Assembly: GCA_005765155.1 (NCBI GenBank)
Contig: VCCP01000003.1
Coordinates: 930,001-994,000, forward strand
Direction: 5' to 3'
DNA: 64,000 bases
Origin: Zelopaecilomyces penicillatus
Taxonomy: Eukaryota; Ascomycota; Sordariomycetes; Hypocreales; Pseudodiploosporaceae
Part shown: positions 48,927 through 58,513 of the stretch, one piece after another
Layout: each line of letters starts with the position of its first letter
How positions within the stretch are numbered: the first letter of the stretch is position 1
Translations under genes and position numbers: made by a program
Notes under the pieces: generated by a model
What the model saw: the letters and a program-made list of their open reading frames with translations, nothing else
Told to the model about the DNA's origin: nothing
Databases searched by the model: none

Positions 48927-51900
48927 ATGTCGACAGTGCCTGCCCCTCCTCTCCAACAAGAGGCATTGGCATTGACTGAGCAACAAGTCTCGCATCGTTA
49001 CCTCGAGTCATCGGTGTCCGCTTCTGCAGGCGACCAGCAACTCGAGCAGCTTCAGCCCAACGGTGCCTACTATGCTCGCGATAACGTGACAAGCCGTCTC
49101 CACCGCCCATCCGAAATGGCCAACACCAACTCCAACTCCATCATCAACAACTCAACGTCCTCCGACAACAGTGACCTGGACCCACTATGGCAGAATCTCG
49201 ACTGGTATGTATTGATCCCTGTAGTCTATCTGACGATATCATATATAGTGCCCAATCCATGTCATGAACCAATGCCTTGAAACACCCCTCACTCGCCTTA
49301 TACGCCCATGACTGTTCTGTATAATCATCGCTGACAGGATGACGTTGTTACAGGGCCATTGGCCAGACCCTGATCATGGGTTGGGATGGGACTGAGGTCA
49401 CACCCCAGATTAAGAGTCTCATTGAAGACCATCACCTTGGATCTATTATTCTGACGGCCAAGAATCTTAAATGTAGGGCTTTCCCCCCTTTACCATTCTT
49501 AATGCGGCATATCTCTTCGCTGCTCAATTGCTTGCTTCTCGGCACACTCACCAAGAAAGCTTCATGTTCAAGTATGAGCCAACCAAAACTAACATGCTTG
49601 GTTAGCTGCCCAGCAGACAGCCAGACTGGTCCAGGAACTCCAGATGATTGCGCAGAAATCTGGTCACCCACAGCCACTGCTAATTGCCGTCGATCAAGAA
49701 AATGGAGGTGTCAACAGTCTTTTCGATGAAGACTATGTCTGCCAATTTCCTAGTGCAATGGGTATTGCCGCCACTGGTCGAGCTGATTTGGCTTATGAGG
49801 TAAACAAAGCCACAGCTACAGAAATTTCGGCCTGTGGAGTCAATTTGATGCTGGGACCAGTTCTGGATGTACTCAACAATGCTCGATACCAACCCCTTGG
49901 TGTTCGTGCTACCAGCGATGACCCACAAGAGGTTTCCCACTTTGGTCTCGCTGCGTTGAATGGAATCCGTGATGCCGGTGTAGCGTGCTGTGGAAAACAT
50001 TTTCCATCCTATGGAAATCTTGACTTCCTGGGCTCAAACCTGGATGTTCCCATGATTACACAGACCCTGGAAGAATTAAGCCTGAGCGCGCTGGTTCCAT
50101 TTCGGAATGCCATTGCTACTGGAAAGCTCGATGCCATGTTCGTTGGTGGCTGTGGCATATCAAATCCTTCAATGAACATCAGTCATGCCTGCCTTTCCGA
50201 TCAAGTGGTGGATGACTTGCTCAGGAACGAGCTTGGCTTCAAGGGAGTTGCTATTTCCGAATGTTTGGAGATGGAGGCGCTTAGCCATGATATTGGGGTC
50301 CAGAACGGTGCTGTTATGGCTGTGGAAGCTGGCTGTGATCTTGTTCTTCTTTGCCGTGCATATGATGTGCAGCTTGAAGCTCTGAAAGGTCTCAAACTCG
50401 GTTATGAGAATGGCATTATAACCAAAGAGAGAATCTTCACCTCTCTGAGGCGGGTCCTCCATCTTAAATCGACTTGCACGTCTTGGTCCAAGGCTCTTAA
50501 CCCACCTGCAATTTCGCTCTTGTCCCAAATTCACCCTTCCCATTTAGCGCTGTCTCGCAGGGCCTATGATGGTTCCATAACTGTTGTTCGAGACAAGGAG
50601 AAACTACTGCCGCTTCCCGCATCAATGCATCCCGGCGAGGAGCTTCTCTTGCTAACGCCACTGGTGAAACCGCTGCCAGCATCCAGCCTGACCAAGAGCC
50701 TGAATGATTCCAAGCAGGATCCATCGACAATGTCGACAAACCATGATCAGTGGGCTCATCAAAACAGAGAAAGGGGTTCAATAATGAGTGGGGAGGGCGT
50801 CTTCCGCGAGTTTGGCAAGACACTTGCTCGATACCGAAATGAGAAACTTTTGCACACAAGCTATACAGCCAACGGAGTGCGGCCAGGTAAGTTTCGCGTC
50901 TTATCGTGTTTTTTTTTTTTTTTTTTTTTTTTTTGGCAGAGTCCGGCATGATGCTAATTATACTCTGTAGTGCACGAGAACCTCATCCGCAGAGCTTCGT
51001 GCATCATCATGTTCACTGCCGATGTCAATAGGAACCTCTACCAGGCTGGATTCACGAAGCATGTAGATATGATGTGCTCAATGTTTCGCAGCAAGGGACA
51101 AAAGAAGCAGCTCATCGTTGTAGCCGTAAGCTCGCCATACGATTTTGCTATGGACAAATCAATCGGTACATACATATGTACCTTTGATTTCACTGAGAAT
51201 GCCATGTCTGCTCTTGTCCGAGTGTTGGTTGGCGATATAAACCCAATAGGAACTATGCCAGGTACTCTGCGGAAGAGCAAGAAAGTCCTGAAATCTAGAC
51301 AGCATTGGCTTGTTGAGGAGTACGACCGGGAGCGGGACTACGGGGGGTTGACTGATCTGCTTCGATCTGTCCACAGGGCAAGCGATCCCGACCTACAGTT
51401 CCTCCAAACCACCAGCGCCAAAGCATTTGAGCTCTCTAACCAGAATATCAAAGAATTTCATTTTGTGGTTCGAAATAGCAGTACGCAGACACTGTACGGC
51501 TTTGCTGCTACATATTTCATTCACGGAGTTGGTATTCTTGGCGCACTGTTTGTCGATCCCGCCAAACGCAATGTGTCCATTGGCAGATCATTGCACCGCC
51601 GTGCCATTAAGAGCTTGACACAGCAGAGAGGCATCAAGAAGGTTCAACTCGGAACATGCTTCCCCAGTGTGTTTTTGGGTATTCCCCTTGACATTGAGAT
51701 CAACACAACCAAAGAATGGTTTAGCAACAGCGGGTGGGACACTCAATTCCCTCGACGACTTACGAACATGATTATTCATGACTTGAGCGCCTGGTACGCT
51801 CCGGAAGGACTACTCCAGAGCATACAACGTGCTAATATAAGCTTCGATTTGATCCACGGGCTCGATAACGGTGATACGGTGTTGCACCATGTCCGTGCCA

Positions 51901-52437
51901 ATGCAAACCCCGAGGTGTTTGAACTTTACAAACATGCACTCGAAGAGAATAAAACCTGCGGGATTGTGCGTGCCAAAGATCAGGCCGGGGTGATATTGGG
52001 CACCATCATCATTTGCAGACAGACCAGTCCACTTACCCTCGTTGTGCCGCCTCTTCATTCACGAGCGGAAGATGTAGGCGGCCTTCTCGCGCCGATTGTG
52101 CCGCCTTCACCCCTCTCAGCACTAGTGCTGCAAGGTCTCGCCCTGATGGGAGTCCGTCAAAACAAGAGTTATAAGGCGTCAAAATCAGTTGTCAGTTGGG
52201 TAAGTAGATTTTCTTTCGTCTTTTTCTTTTCTTTTTTGCTTGTTCCAAGGTTGAATTAGTGTTAACTCTATGATAGGTTGTGGATGATGCTTTTGAGCCA
52301 CTTGTAGCAATGGGTTTTGAAATCCTTCAAGCGTTTGAAGAAATCACGAATCTACCAGAAACGTAAGACTCACCTTGCTTCAACTAGCTACCTCGGCTAA
52401 TCGATCCACTGACCTTTTGAATAGTTTTCAAACGTGA
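48927..52437 (+). CDS. nag3: GH3 N-acetylglucosaminidase-like protein fused to a GNAT-like C-terminus (Nag3)
   Basis: Cluster member of the glycoside hydrolase 3 (NagZ-like) family, without signal peptide and so probably cytosolic. Exons are 48927-49204, 49354-49472, 49606-50886, 50971-52199, 52277-52362 and 52425-52437, about 1001 aa. If the last intron is retained, a stop follows at 52364. The GH3 barrel (about residues 92-400) shows IGQTLIMGWDG, LLIAVDQENGGV, FPSAMGIAA, LGPVLDVLNNARYQPLG and GKHFP. The catalytic loop is altered (KHFPSYG, then GSN instead of GHG and DSH), and the nucleophile motif reads SECLEM where NagZ has SDDL-M. A GH3 C-terminal domain follows, then a GNAT-like region with an acetyl-CoA-type loop (VDPAKRNVSIGRSL). 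Homologous fungal proteins are named Nag3. Catalytic activity is uncertain. Confidence 0.88.
50909..50934 (+). repeat. poly-T run (26 nt) in intron 3 of nag3
   Basis: Homopolymer T within the intron 50887-50970, upstream of the branch region (GCTAATTA) and the acceptor TCTGTAG. It is an extreme polypyrimidine tract and a likely length-variable site. Confidence 0.9.
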
Positions 52438-52979
52438 TATAGTAATATACTGCGCTATAAACTAGCACCCGAGCTTGTTGTAACTGTCATAGCAATTGCA
52501 TCCAATTTACTTTACAAATCTTCAACTCTGTATCTTTACTTAGCGTTTTTTATAGCGATAGGGTTTATACCAATGGTTGATGGGTATTGGGCCAGAGAGC
52601 TATTGTGTTTAGTGACGGCAAACTTTTTGTTGTATATTTCAGACCATACTTGAGGCCATTAGTCGAGTCGAGGCCTTATCACGCTTCATCTGACGTTGAT
52701 ATGCACATTAGCCGCATGAAACTAAGATGTGTTTCTCTTCAGCTTTCGGCTTTAGGGGCAGGGCAATCAGTCCTTGGATATGACACGGAAACCTTTGGGA
52801 CGAATAGAAGGTCTTGTTGTCATGAACTGACATGATTCTAAACATTGCGTCTTGATGATACGGACAGTCTGTGCATATTATATGATTAGTGCTTACTCCC
52901 TCTATCCTTGTGAACGAAATCTCGTTGTCACCGAGCTTGATTATGAGCCCTCCCTCAGCTTGATTATGCTGGGATTGGT

Positions 52980-53011
52980 GGAAACGTGCGGAAACGTGCG
53001 GAAACGTGCGG
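52980..53011. repeat. 10-bp tandem repeat GGAAACGTGC, three copies
   Basis: Three perfect 10-bp units followed by degenerate ggaatatgtg, aaaggtgcgg and aatggatgcg units to about 53050, a decaying minisatellite. It is noncoding. Confidence 0.85.
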
Positions 53012-54118
53012 AATATGTGTAAAGGTGCGGAATGGATGCGCACGGAATGGCTCGCCCTAGTTCCATAATCAATCACTTGGTCAGCAGCATTGGCTGACAC
53101 GTTTATGGGTTTCCAATCTTTTTTAAAGTTAGGGATCCCCCCGATCGCCCCGTGGCGCTTTGGGTGGAGAGGCTCCACAGTCTCCACTTCCCGAACCTCG
53201 GCCGAGTGAGCTGAATCTCCACACCAGCAGAGCAGCCAGAAGAAGAAGAAGAAGAAGAAGAACGGCGGAGATGAATCCGCAGATTTACCATGCATGACGC
53301 AGGGTTCGGTGAATGCGGCCGGGAATAGGAAAGGCTCGCGGCTGGAAAGTAGCCAACCGGCATGTGGGCGGCGAACCCCCCGCTGTCGTCCCCTCCCCCA
53401 TCCATCCGGGTTAAATCATAGTGAGAGTGATAGGTTCAGTTCCCCCGTTGAGGCGATTTACCAATTATAGGGCTGACCGGTAACAACGGCACTCGGGGTG
53501 GGCCACATCCATCATTAACATGGATTATTATTATGATTCTTACATTATTCACTGCTGATACACAGCATTCTGTAGCAACAAGCGTTTGTTCTCGAAGCGT
53601 GGCGAACCGTTTGGACGCACATACACACACAAAAGACGGGGTGAGACTTTTGAAAGGGTGAGTGAGGTGACTAGGGGGGAAAGTGTCTTGCGTGGTTTTT
53701 ATCTCTCTCTCTCTCTCTCTGCGACATGCTGATTAAATAAGGCATCAACGTCCGAAATTGTTCTCATTCATTGTTGCCCAGTTTTCTTACCTTCTCGAGC
53801 AGATACAGTTACAACACCCGAGAGAGAGAGAAACAAAGAATTCCTCTTCCTGGTTTGGGATGTATGCATTGTGGATGTTTTGTTTCTTCTGAGAAAGGAT
53901 TCCGCAGAAAACCCTCTTTTTTTTTTATTGTCCCGTGAACCCCTACATGAGAGTTTGCATCGCCTTGCCTCCACCGTTTTCTAAAAAAGCTACCTACCTG
54001 TGGCAAACGACATATTCAGGCCAGGCTGCGTTTTCATTGGATCCCGCTGGGCCTTTTTTGGGTTGGAGCCTCGTTTTATTTCGGTGTATATTTCCGTCGG
54101 GAGAAAGGGAGAAAGACA

Positions 54119-54152
54119 GAGAGAGAGAGAGAGAGAGAGACACACACACACA
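54119..54152. repeat. (GA)n-(CA)n compound microsatellite
   Basis: A GA run from 54119 to about 54140 passes directly into CA repeats up to 54152, about 70 nt upstream of the start of the next gene, probably in its leader. Confidence 0.88.
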
Positions 54153-54220
54153 CCAAGAAACATACCCATCACGCCGTTGACAGGTAAATTACACGCGTGC
54201 GTTTGATACATCCCTACGCC

Positions 54221-56085
54221 ATGGTTGGCGTTCCTACTGCTACGACGTGTCGGACGTGTAGGCAGCGAAAAGTCAAGGTTCGTTCACCCATGAACAAACC
54301 CCCCCCCCCCCCCTCTACCCCGTTTTTTTTTTCTTCCCCTTCATTTTCTTAGCACCAGTTAAGGAGCATGGATATGCTCGTATAGCCCTCTCATTTCACA
54401 AAAAAAACCACTTGTACTACATCCATGCTCATGATTCAGTGAGGACAGTGTGACGGTGCCAGACCCGTTTGCCGAAAGTGTTCCCGAGGTTCCAGGGCCT
54501 GTGGTGGTTATGGGACCGTCTTCGTACATCGCTCAGTCGACTCCTCATCCACCTCCTCCTCCTGGTCCTGCCATGACGGCAGCAGGCATGAAAATTCATG
54601 GGAGGACGACAAACCTCCAAGACCACAGCACAATGTTCCATCCTCGGTCCCCCACAAGGCTCTGCAAGGGGCAGATGCCCAATCCCAGGATGCCTTCGCC
54701 CTACTTCTGCAGCAGTGCCTACCTCACCTACCACAGGCCTCAGATGATTCGCCCCTAAGCTGGATGAGGTCTGTATCTGCGATGAACCTCAGCCCCATGC
54801 TGAGCTTGGCACTGGATGCCCTGACGTCTGGTTGGTACGGACATATTGACAATGTACCGGAACTGTCACTTAGAGGCCGTCACAAGTACGGCCAGGCACT
54901 GACTGGTCTGCGCCATGCACTTGGCAAAATCGGTTCCAATGAGGCTTGGGACCTGCAGCTACTTGTCACCATTGAGCTTCTGGCGCTATATGACCTATAC
55001 GAATATGGCCATAGGTCAATGAAAGGATGGCTGGCTCATCTCGAAGGCGCAGAGAACATTCTGAAAGCACGACCTGATTTGGTAACAAACGTTGCCGCCT
55101 ACCGAAAGATATTTCTCTCCCATCGCCTTATTGCAGTAAGTGTTACCTAAACGATATTTGCCAAAGTGTCTCATTCCTCTCTTCTTCGATGTTACTCTTT
55201 GGTCTTGGATCCAGATCTCTCGGGGACTCGAACCCCAACTAGGCACAAAACAAACTGCTGTCTCATTCTTTTGGCTAACACTTCAATTAGGTAGTCACTG
55301 GCTTATCAACACGAAAGAAAACATTCTTCACCGAGAGTCCCTGGTCAAAAAACCAACTCAAACGTCCAAAGGGAACAAACTTCCTCGATATTACGGACAT
55401 TGCAGCACAAGTGGTAGAATTCCTCGAAAGTGCAGATAAGTTCAGTGCACAACAACGAGACCACCAGTCAAACGATGGCAATGCAGGTCAGGCTTTAGAG
55501 GTGATGGTTCATTATGCCACCTTGATCGATCTTCTCAAAGCATGGAGAGCCCGATGGGGTTACAAAATGCCACCAGGACCTCACCTCAATGTTTTCCGTC
55601 GTCATCTGGAGAGTTTCAGCGGGAGAAGCCCCAACCACTACCCAAGCAAGCTTCCAGAATCACTAGGCATCCCATTCAAAGTGCTCCAGCCGGCAAGACT
55701 ACTCCATCTCTACAACGGCATCCTCCTCACGATGCACCTCACAGTATTACGTCTACAATGGGAAGGTAGTCTGCAATCCCCCGTGGATGACTTTAGAGGC
55801 CCCACCGGAATCTACGATACGCCGTCATCCTTAGTTGCCGAGGCGGCCGGCATTGCAGACTGGATCGTGTGGTGGGCCGATCTCTGTGTCCACAACGCGT
55901 GGCAGACTTTTGGCCCTGTGATTGGTTCCTTTAATCTGAATGCTGCTCTGGCGTGGTATGACTTTGAAAGAATGGTATGCCCGACTGGAATTGGAGGGCT
56001 CTCGGGGAGTCGGTGCCGAGAAGCAAACTATAACGAGTGTGTTCGGAGACTTGCGTTGCTCCATGCTTGCAATAACTACTATTGA
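54221..56085 (+). CDS. Zn2Cys6 fungal transcription factor
   Basis: Probable nuclear DNA-binding regulator of unknown target. Exons are 54221-54277, 54449-55135 and 55291-56085, giving 512 aa. The first intron splits the zinc cluster after CRTCRQRKVK, and exon 2 restores CDGARPVCRKCSRGSRAC, a perfect C-x2-C-x6-C-x6-C-x2-C-x6-C. A Ser-rich linker follows, then a helical region resembling the fungal-specific 'trans_2' domain (LSPMLSLALDAL ... QLLVTIELLALYDLYEYG ... WLAHLEGAENIL) up to the C-terminus. The first intron holds a 15-nt C run (54299-54313). It lies 1.8 kb beyond nag3 on the same strand and upstream of a hydrolase gene, so a local regulatory role is possible but unproven. Confidence 0.85.
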
Positions 56086-56500
56086 TGTATGCATTGATGT
56101 ATACAGTAAACGATGTACACAATTTTTTTTATTAATAATCGAACAAGAAAGATTCACAGACAGAGGAATCTGTACCCTATTAATCACCTCCTCGATTTTG
56201 CATGCAACGTCGTGTTTTCAGTCGCATTGGGGACCAAAATGCTACCAATCAACATGACAAGTCTCTAGGAGAAGGCCTGCTAGTGCTCACTGCTGACCAG
56301 CTGTGGGCGAATCCTTTGCTTACGCTGGAAAAGTGTCCAAACATATTCTTCTTGCTTCAAACCTGCAACAATTCCAACCACAGCATCACACACTTGCCCA
56401 ATCTATCAAGCATTCTTTTCACTCCCATAAAATTAAGCCTGTTCGCCCTCACACTCCTCCGAGTCAACTACCCTGCTCAAAGGCAGACGACAAAAAGAAA
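56086..56500. other. spacer between Zn2Cys6 gene and hydrolase gene
   Basis: 415 bp holding the 3' end of the regulator and the promoter or leader of the hydrolase. An open frame runs upstream of the hydrolase ATG but has no in-frame ATG, so I treat it as leader. Confidence 0.6.
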
Positions 56501-57367
56501 ATGTCAGAGCCGGCTTACACCCCACTTTACAAAACCCTGCACCCCACGCCGACCCTTCCGGCCCCGGTCTCGGAGGGGTTCGCTCCGGTCAACAACATCA
56601 AGATATGGTACGGCTTGTATGGCCCGCCGCTCACCTGCGGAACCCCGCCCGTCGTCTTCTTACACGGCGGCAAGATTTCCGCACGGTGGTGGGCGCACCA
56701 AATCGAGCACGTTGCAAATGCCGGCTTCTTCCCCGTCATTGCGGTGGACACGCGAGCCCATGGCCGGTCGACGGATGATCCGGCAGTGCCGCTTTCGTAC
56801 GACCTCTTTGCCGATGATGTCGCTGCTCTGCTTGTTCATCTTGGTGTTCCCACCGCCAGCGTGGTAGGATGGTCGGATGGCGCAAATACTAGTCTTGCGT
56901 TGGCAATGCGGCACGTTGAAATGGTGGATCGCATCTTCGTCTTTGGGGCAAACTACAACGCGAATCAGGCTAATGCGGAGGGTATCAAAGCGGTTCCATT
57001 TCTAAAGGATTTGGGGAACAGAATGAAGTCTGAGTATCAGGAAATTTCGGCGACTCCGGAAAGATTTGACGGTTTCATGGAGAGAGTATCTACAATGCAG
57101 GCAGAGCTTCCTGCCTGGGATGCAGCCGACTTTGCTAGAATCAAAACGTTGTATGAGGACCCGGTTCGAGCACCCATTGTGTGGATTGTGTCTGGTGACT
57201 CAGAGGAATTTATTCAGCACAAAGTGGCTGGCGAACTGAGAGACATGATCCGAGGTTCAAGTTTGGTTATACTACCTGAAGCTGGACACTTGGCGCCGTT
57301 GCAGGATCCAGAGACTTTCAACTGCATGCTTGATCGTTGGCTATCTCGTCGTCAGACAAATCAGTAG
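56501..57367 (+). CDS. alpha/beta-hydrolase fold protein
   Basis: Single-exon gene of 288 aa with an ATG at 56501. The alpha/beta-hydrolase features are in order: oxyanion region VVFLHGGKISARWW, VDTRAHGRS, nucleophile elbow VGWSDGAN with the Ser at about residue 127, acid in IVSGDSEEF, and catalytic His in PEAGHLAPLQ. No signal peptide is seen, so it is likely cytosolic. The sequence resembles small esterases or lactonases (BPHL, 3-oxoadipate enol-lactonase type), but the substrate cannot be told. It sits between two Zn2Cys6 regulator genes and next to the GlcNAc cluster. Confidence 0.88.
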   Translation: MSEPAYTPLYKTLHPTPTLPAPVSEGFAPVNNIKIWYGLYGPPLTCGTPPVVFLHGGKISARWWAHQIEHVANAGFFPVIAVDTRAHGRSTDDPAVPLSYDLFADDVAALLVHLGVPTASVVGWSDGANTSLALAMRHVEMVDRIFVFGANYNANQANAEGIKAVPFLKDLGNRMKSEYQEISATPERFDGFMERVSTMQAELPAWDAADFARIKTLYEDPVRAPIVWIVSGDSEEFIQHKVAGELRDMIRGSSLVILPEAGHLAPLQDPETFNCMLDRWLSRRQTNQ

Positions 57368-58513
57368 TATAGATAGAATATATATACGCGAGAGAGTCTA
57401 TACTAAGCTCATCCAATGTTACATTGTTGTAATGAGCACGCAGCCCAAGCAATTACCCCTACGTTAAGGTGGCCTAGAATTTGTTTTATTAAACAATGAG
57501 TTTAGACTGTTTTGTACAACATTGGTGCTTGTTCCAACCGTTTAAGACGATTGGTCGAATCCCTTTAGGGGGGCTAAGAGGATGACATAGTCAATCGTGT
57601 ATTTTTGAGCCATTTGATTATCCAATAATAATGTAGGTTTATGTCAGACACAAACCGGTAGTCTCACCCTCTTCCTACTTATGTATCAACACGCGCGAGT
57701 ACGAGCATTGACAGGGTAAGTCGGCTGTGTGTCGTTCGCACTGTTGCTAAACTTTTTTCTTAAACCTCCCCACGCTTTGTCCGTAAGACTTACACTGTCG
57801 CACTGCACCTAATCAAGGGTGGGATTCGAGTCGGACAGAGGACTGGGTACAAGGCGGTCACGAGCCGTCCCATTCCTTGCTCAAGTCCATGACGCTTAAT
57901 ATAAACTGTGATGTGGTGTGTGCCGGACAGCGCAGGAAGCGCGAGCCCACGCTTTTCATGTTACTTTTGTAACCGTAGAGGTGAAATCGCAGGCAGTAGC
58001 ACTGCATAATTCTCTCAAATGCCAATCGGCAGAGAGCAAGGGGTATTCGAGCAAAGACTGTCTTATTAGAGTATTTGGTGACACACGGCAAAACTTAGCT
58101 GAGAGATCCACCAAAGATGTAAAAGACGACTGTGCTCATGCACAGTTTGATATTCAGTTGCCTAGCCCACCAATCGAGATTGGTTCGGCAAAGCTGATGT
58201 GGAAGATGCACCATGATATCGGTTACGATGTCTTCGAGGTATTTTAAAAGATAGATATGAGGTAAAATTGAGACATTTGGTAATCGCAGGATTGATTCTC
58301 GAGGTAGGTTCGAGGATTCGCTATTGAAGTCGGTCGCGGTGGCCGAGTTCGAATCTCAATCGCGGCGATGGCTGCGAGGCGAGTGACATATGCGTGGATC
58401 CAGTGGACCCAACACTGATAATGTTTCTCGCCTGGTCCGATGACATGAAACTACTATAATGAGAGTTGGCCATGCTGAAATATAACAAGTGTCAAAACAA
58501 GTATCAACTTGGA
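57368..58513. other. intergenic region with a tRNA-box-like fragment
   Basis: 1.15 kb between convergent genes. The frame 57918-58247 (+, 109 codons) has no recognisable domain. At 58334-58369 a tRNA A-box-like GGTGGCCGAG is directly followed by a B-box-like GTTCGAATC. Without the middle of a tRNA this could be a relic or coincidence. Nothing else is recognised. Confidence 0.5.

Larger units (their letters stand above)
52438..54220. other. intergenic region between nag3 and a Zn2Cys6 regulator
   Basis: 1.8 kb with several simple repeats: a 10-bp tandem repeat (52980-53011), a GAA run (about 53239-53261), a TC run (53702-53720) and a GA/CA run (54119-54152). The last two flank the leader of the downstream + strand gene. 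No gene is recognised. Confidence 0.6.

Noticed and set aside
55205..55245. Perfect tRNA T-arm-like hairpin on the minus strand (ggggTTCGAGTcccc)
   Set aside because: It lies in intron 2 of the Zn2Cys6 gene. No matching acceptor stem or D/anticodon arms can be found upstream, so it is not a tRNA gene.
56303..56500. N-terminal extension of the alpha/beta hydrolase
   Set aside because: The frame starts at GTG with no in-frame ATG before 56501, and the domain begins after 56501.
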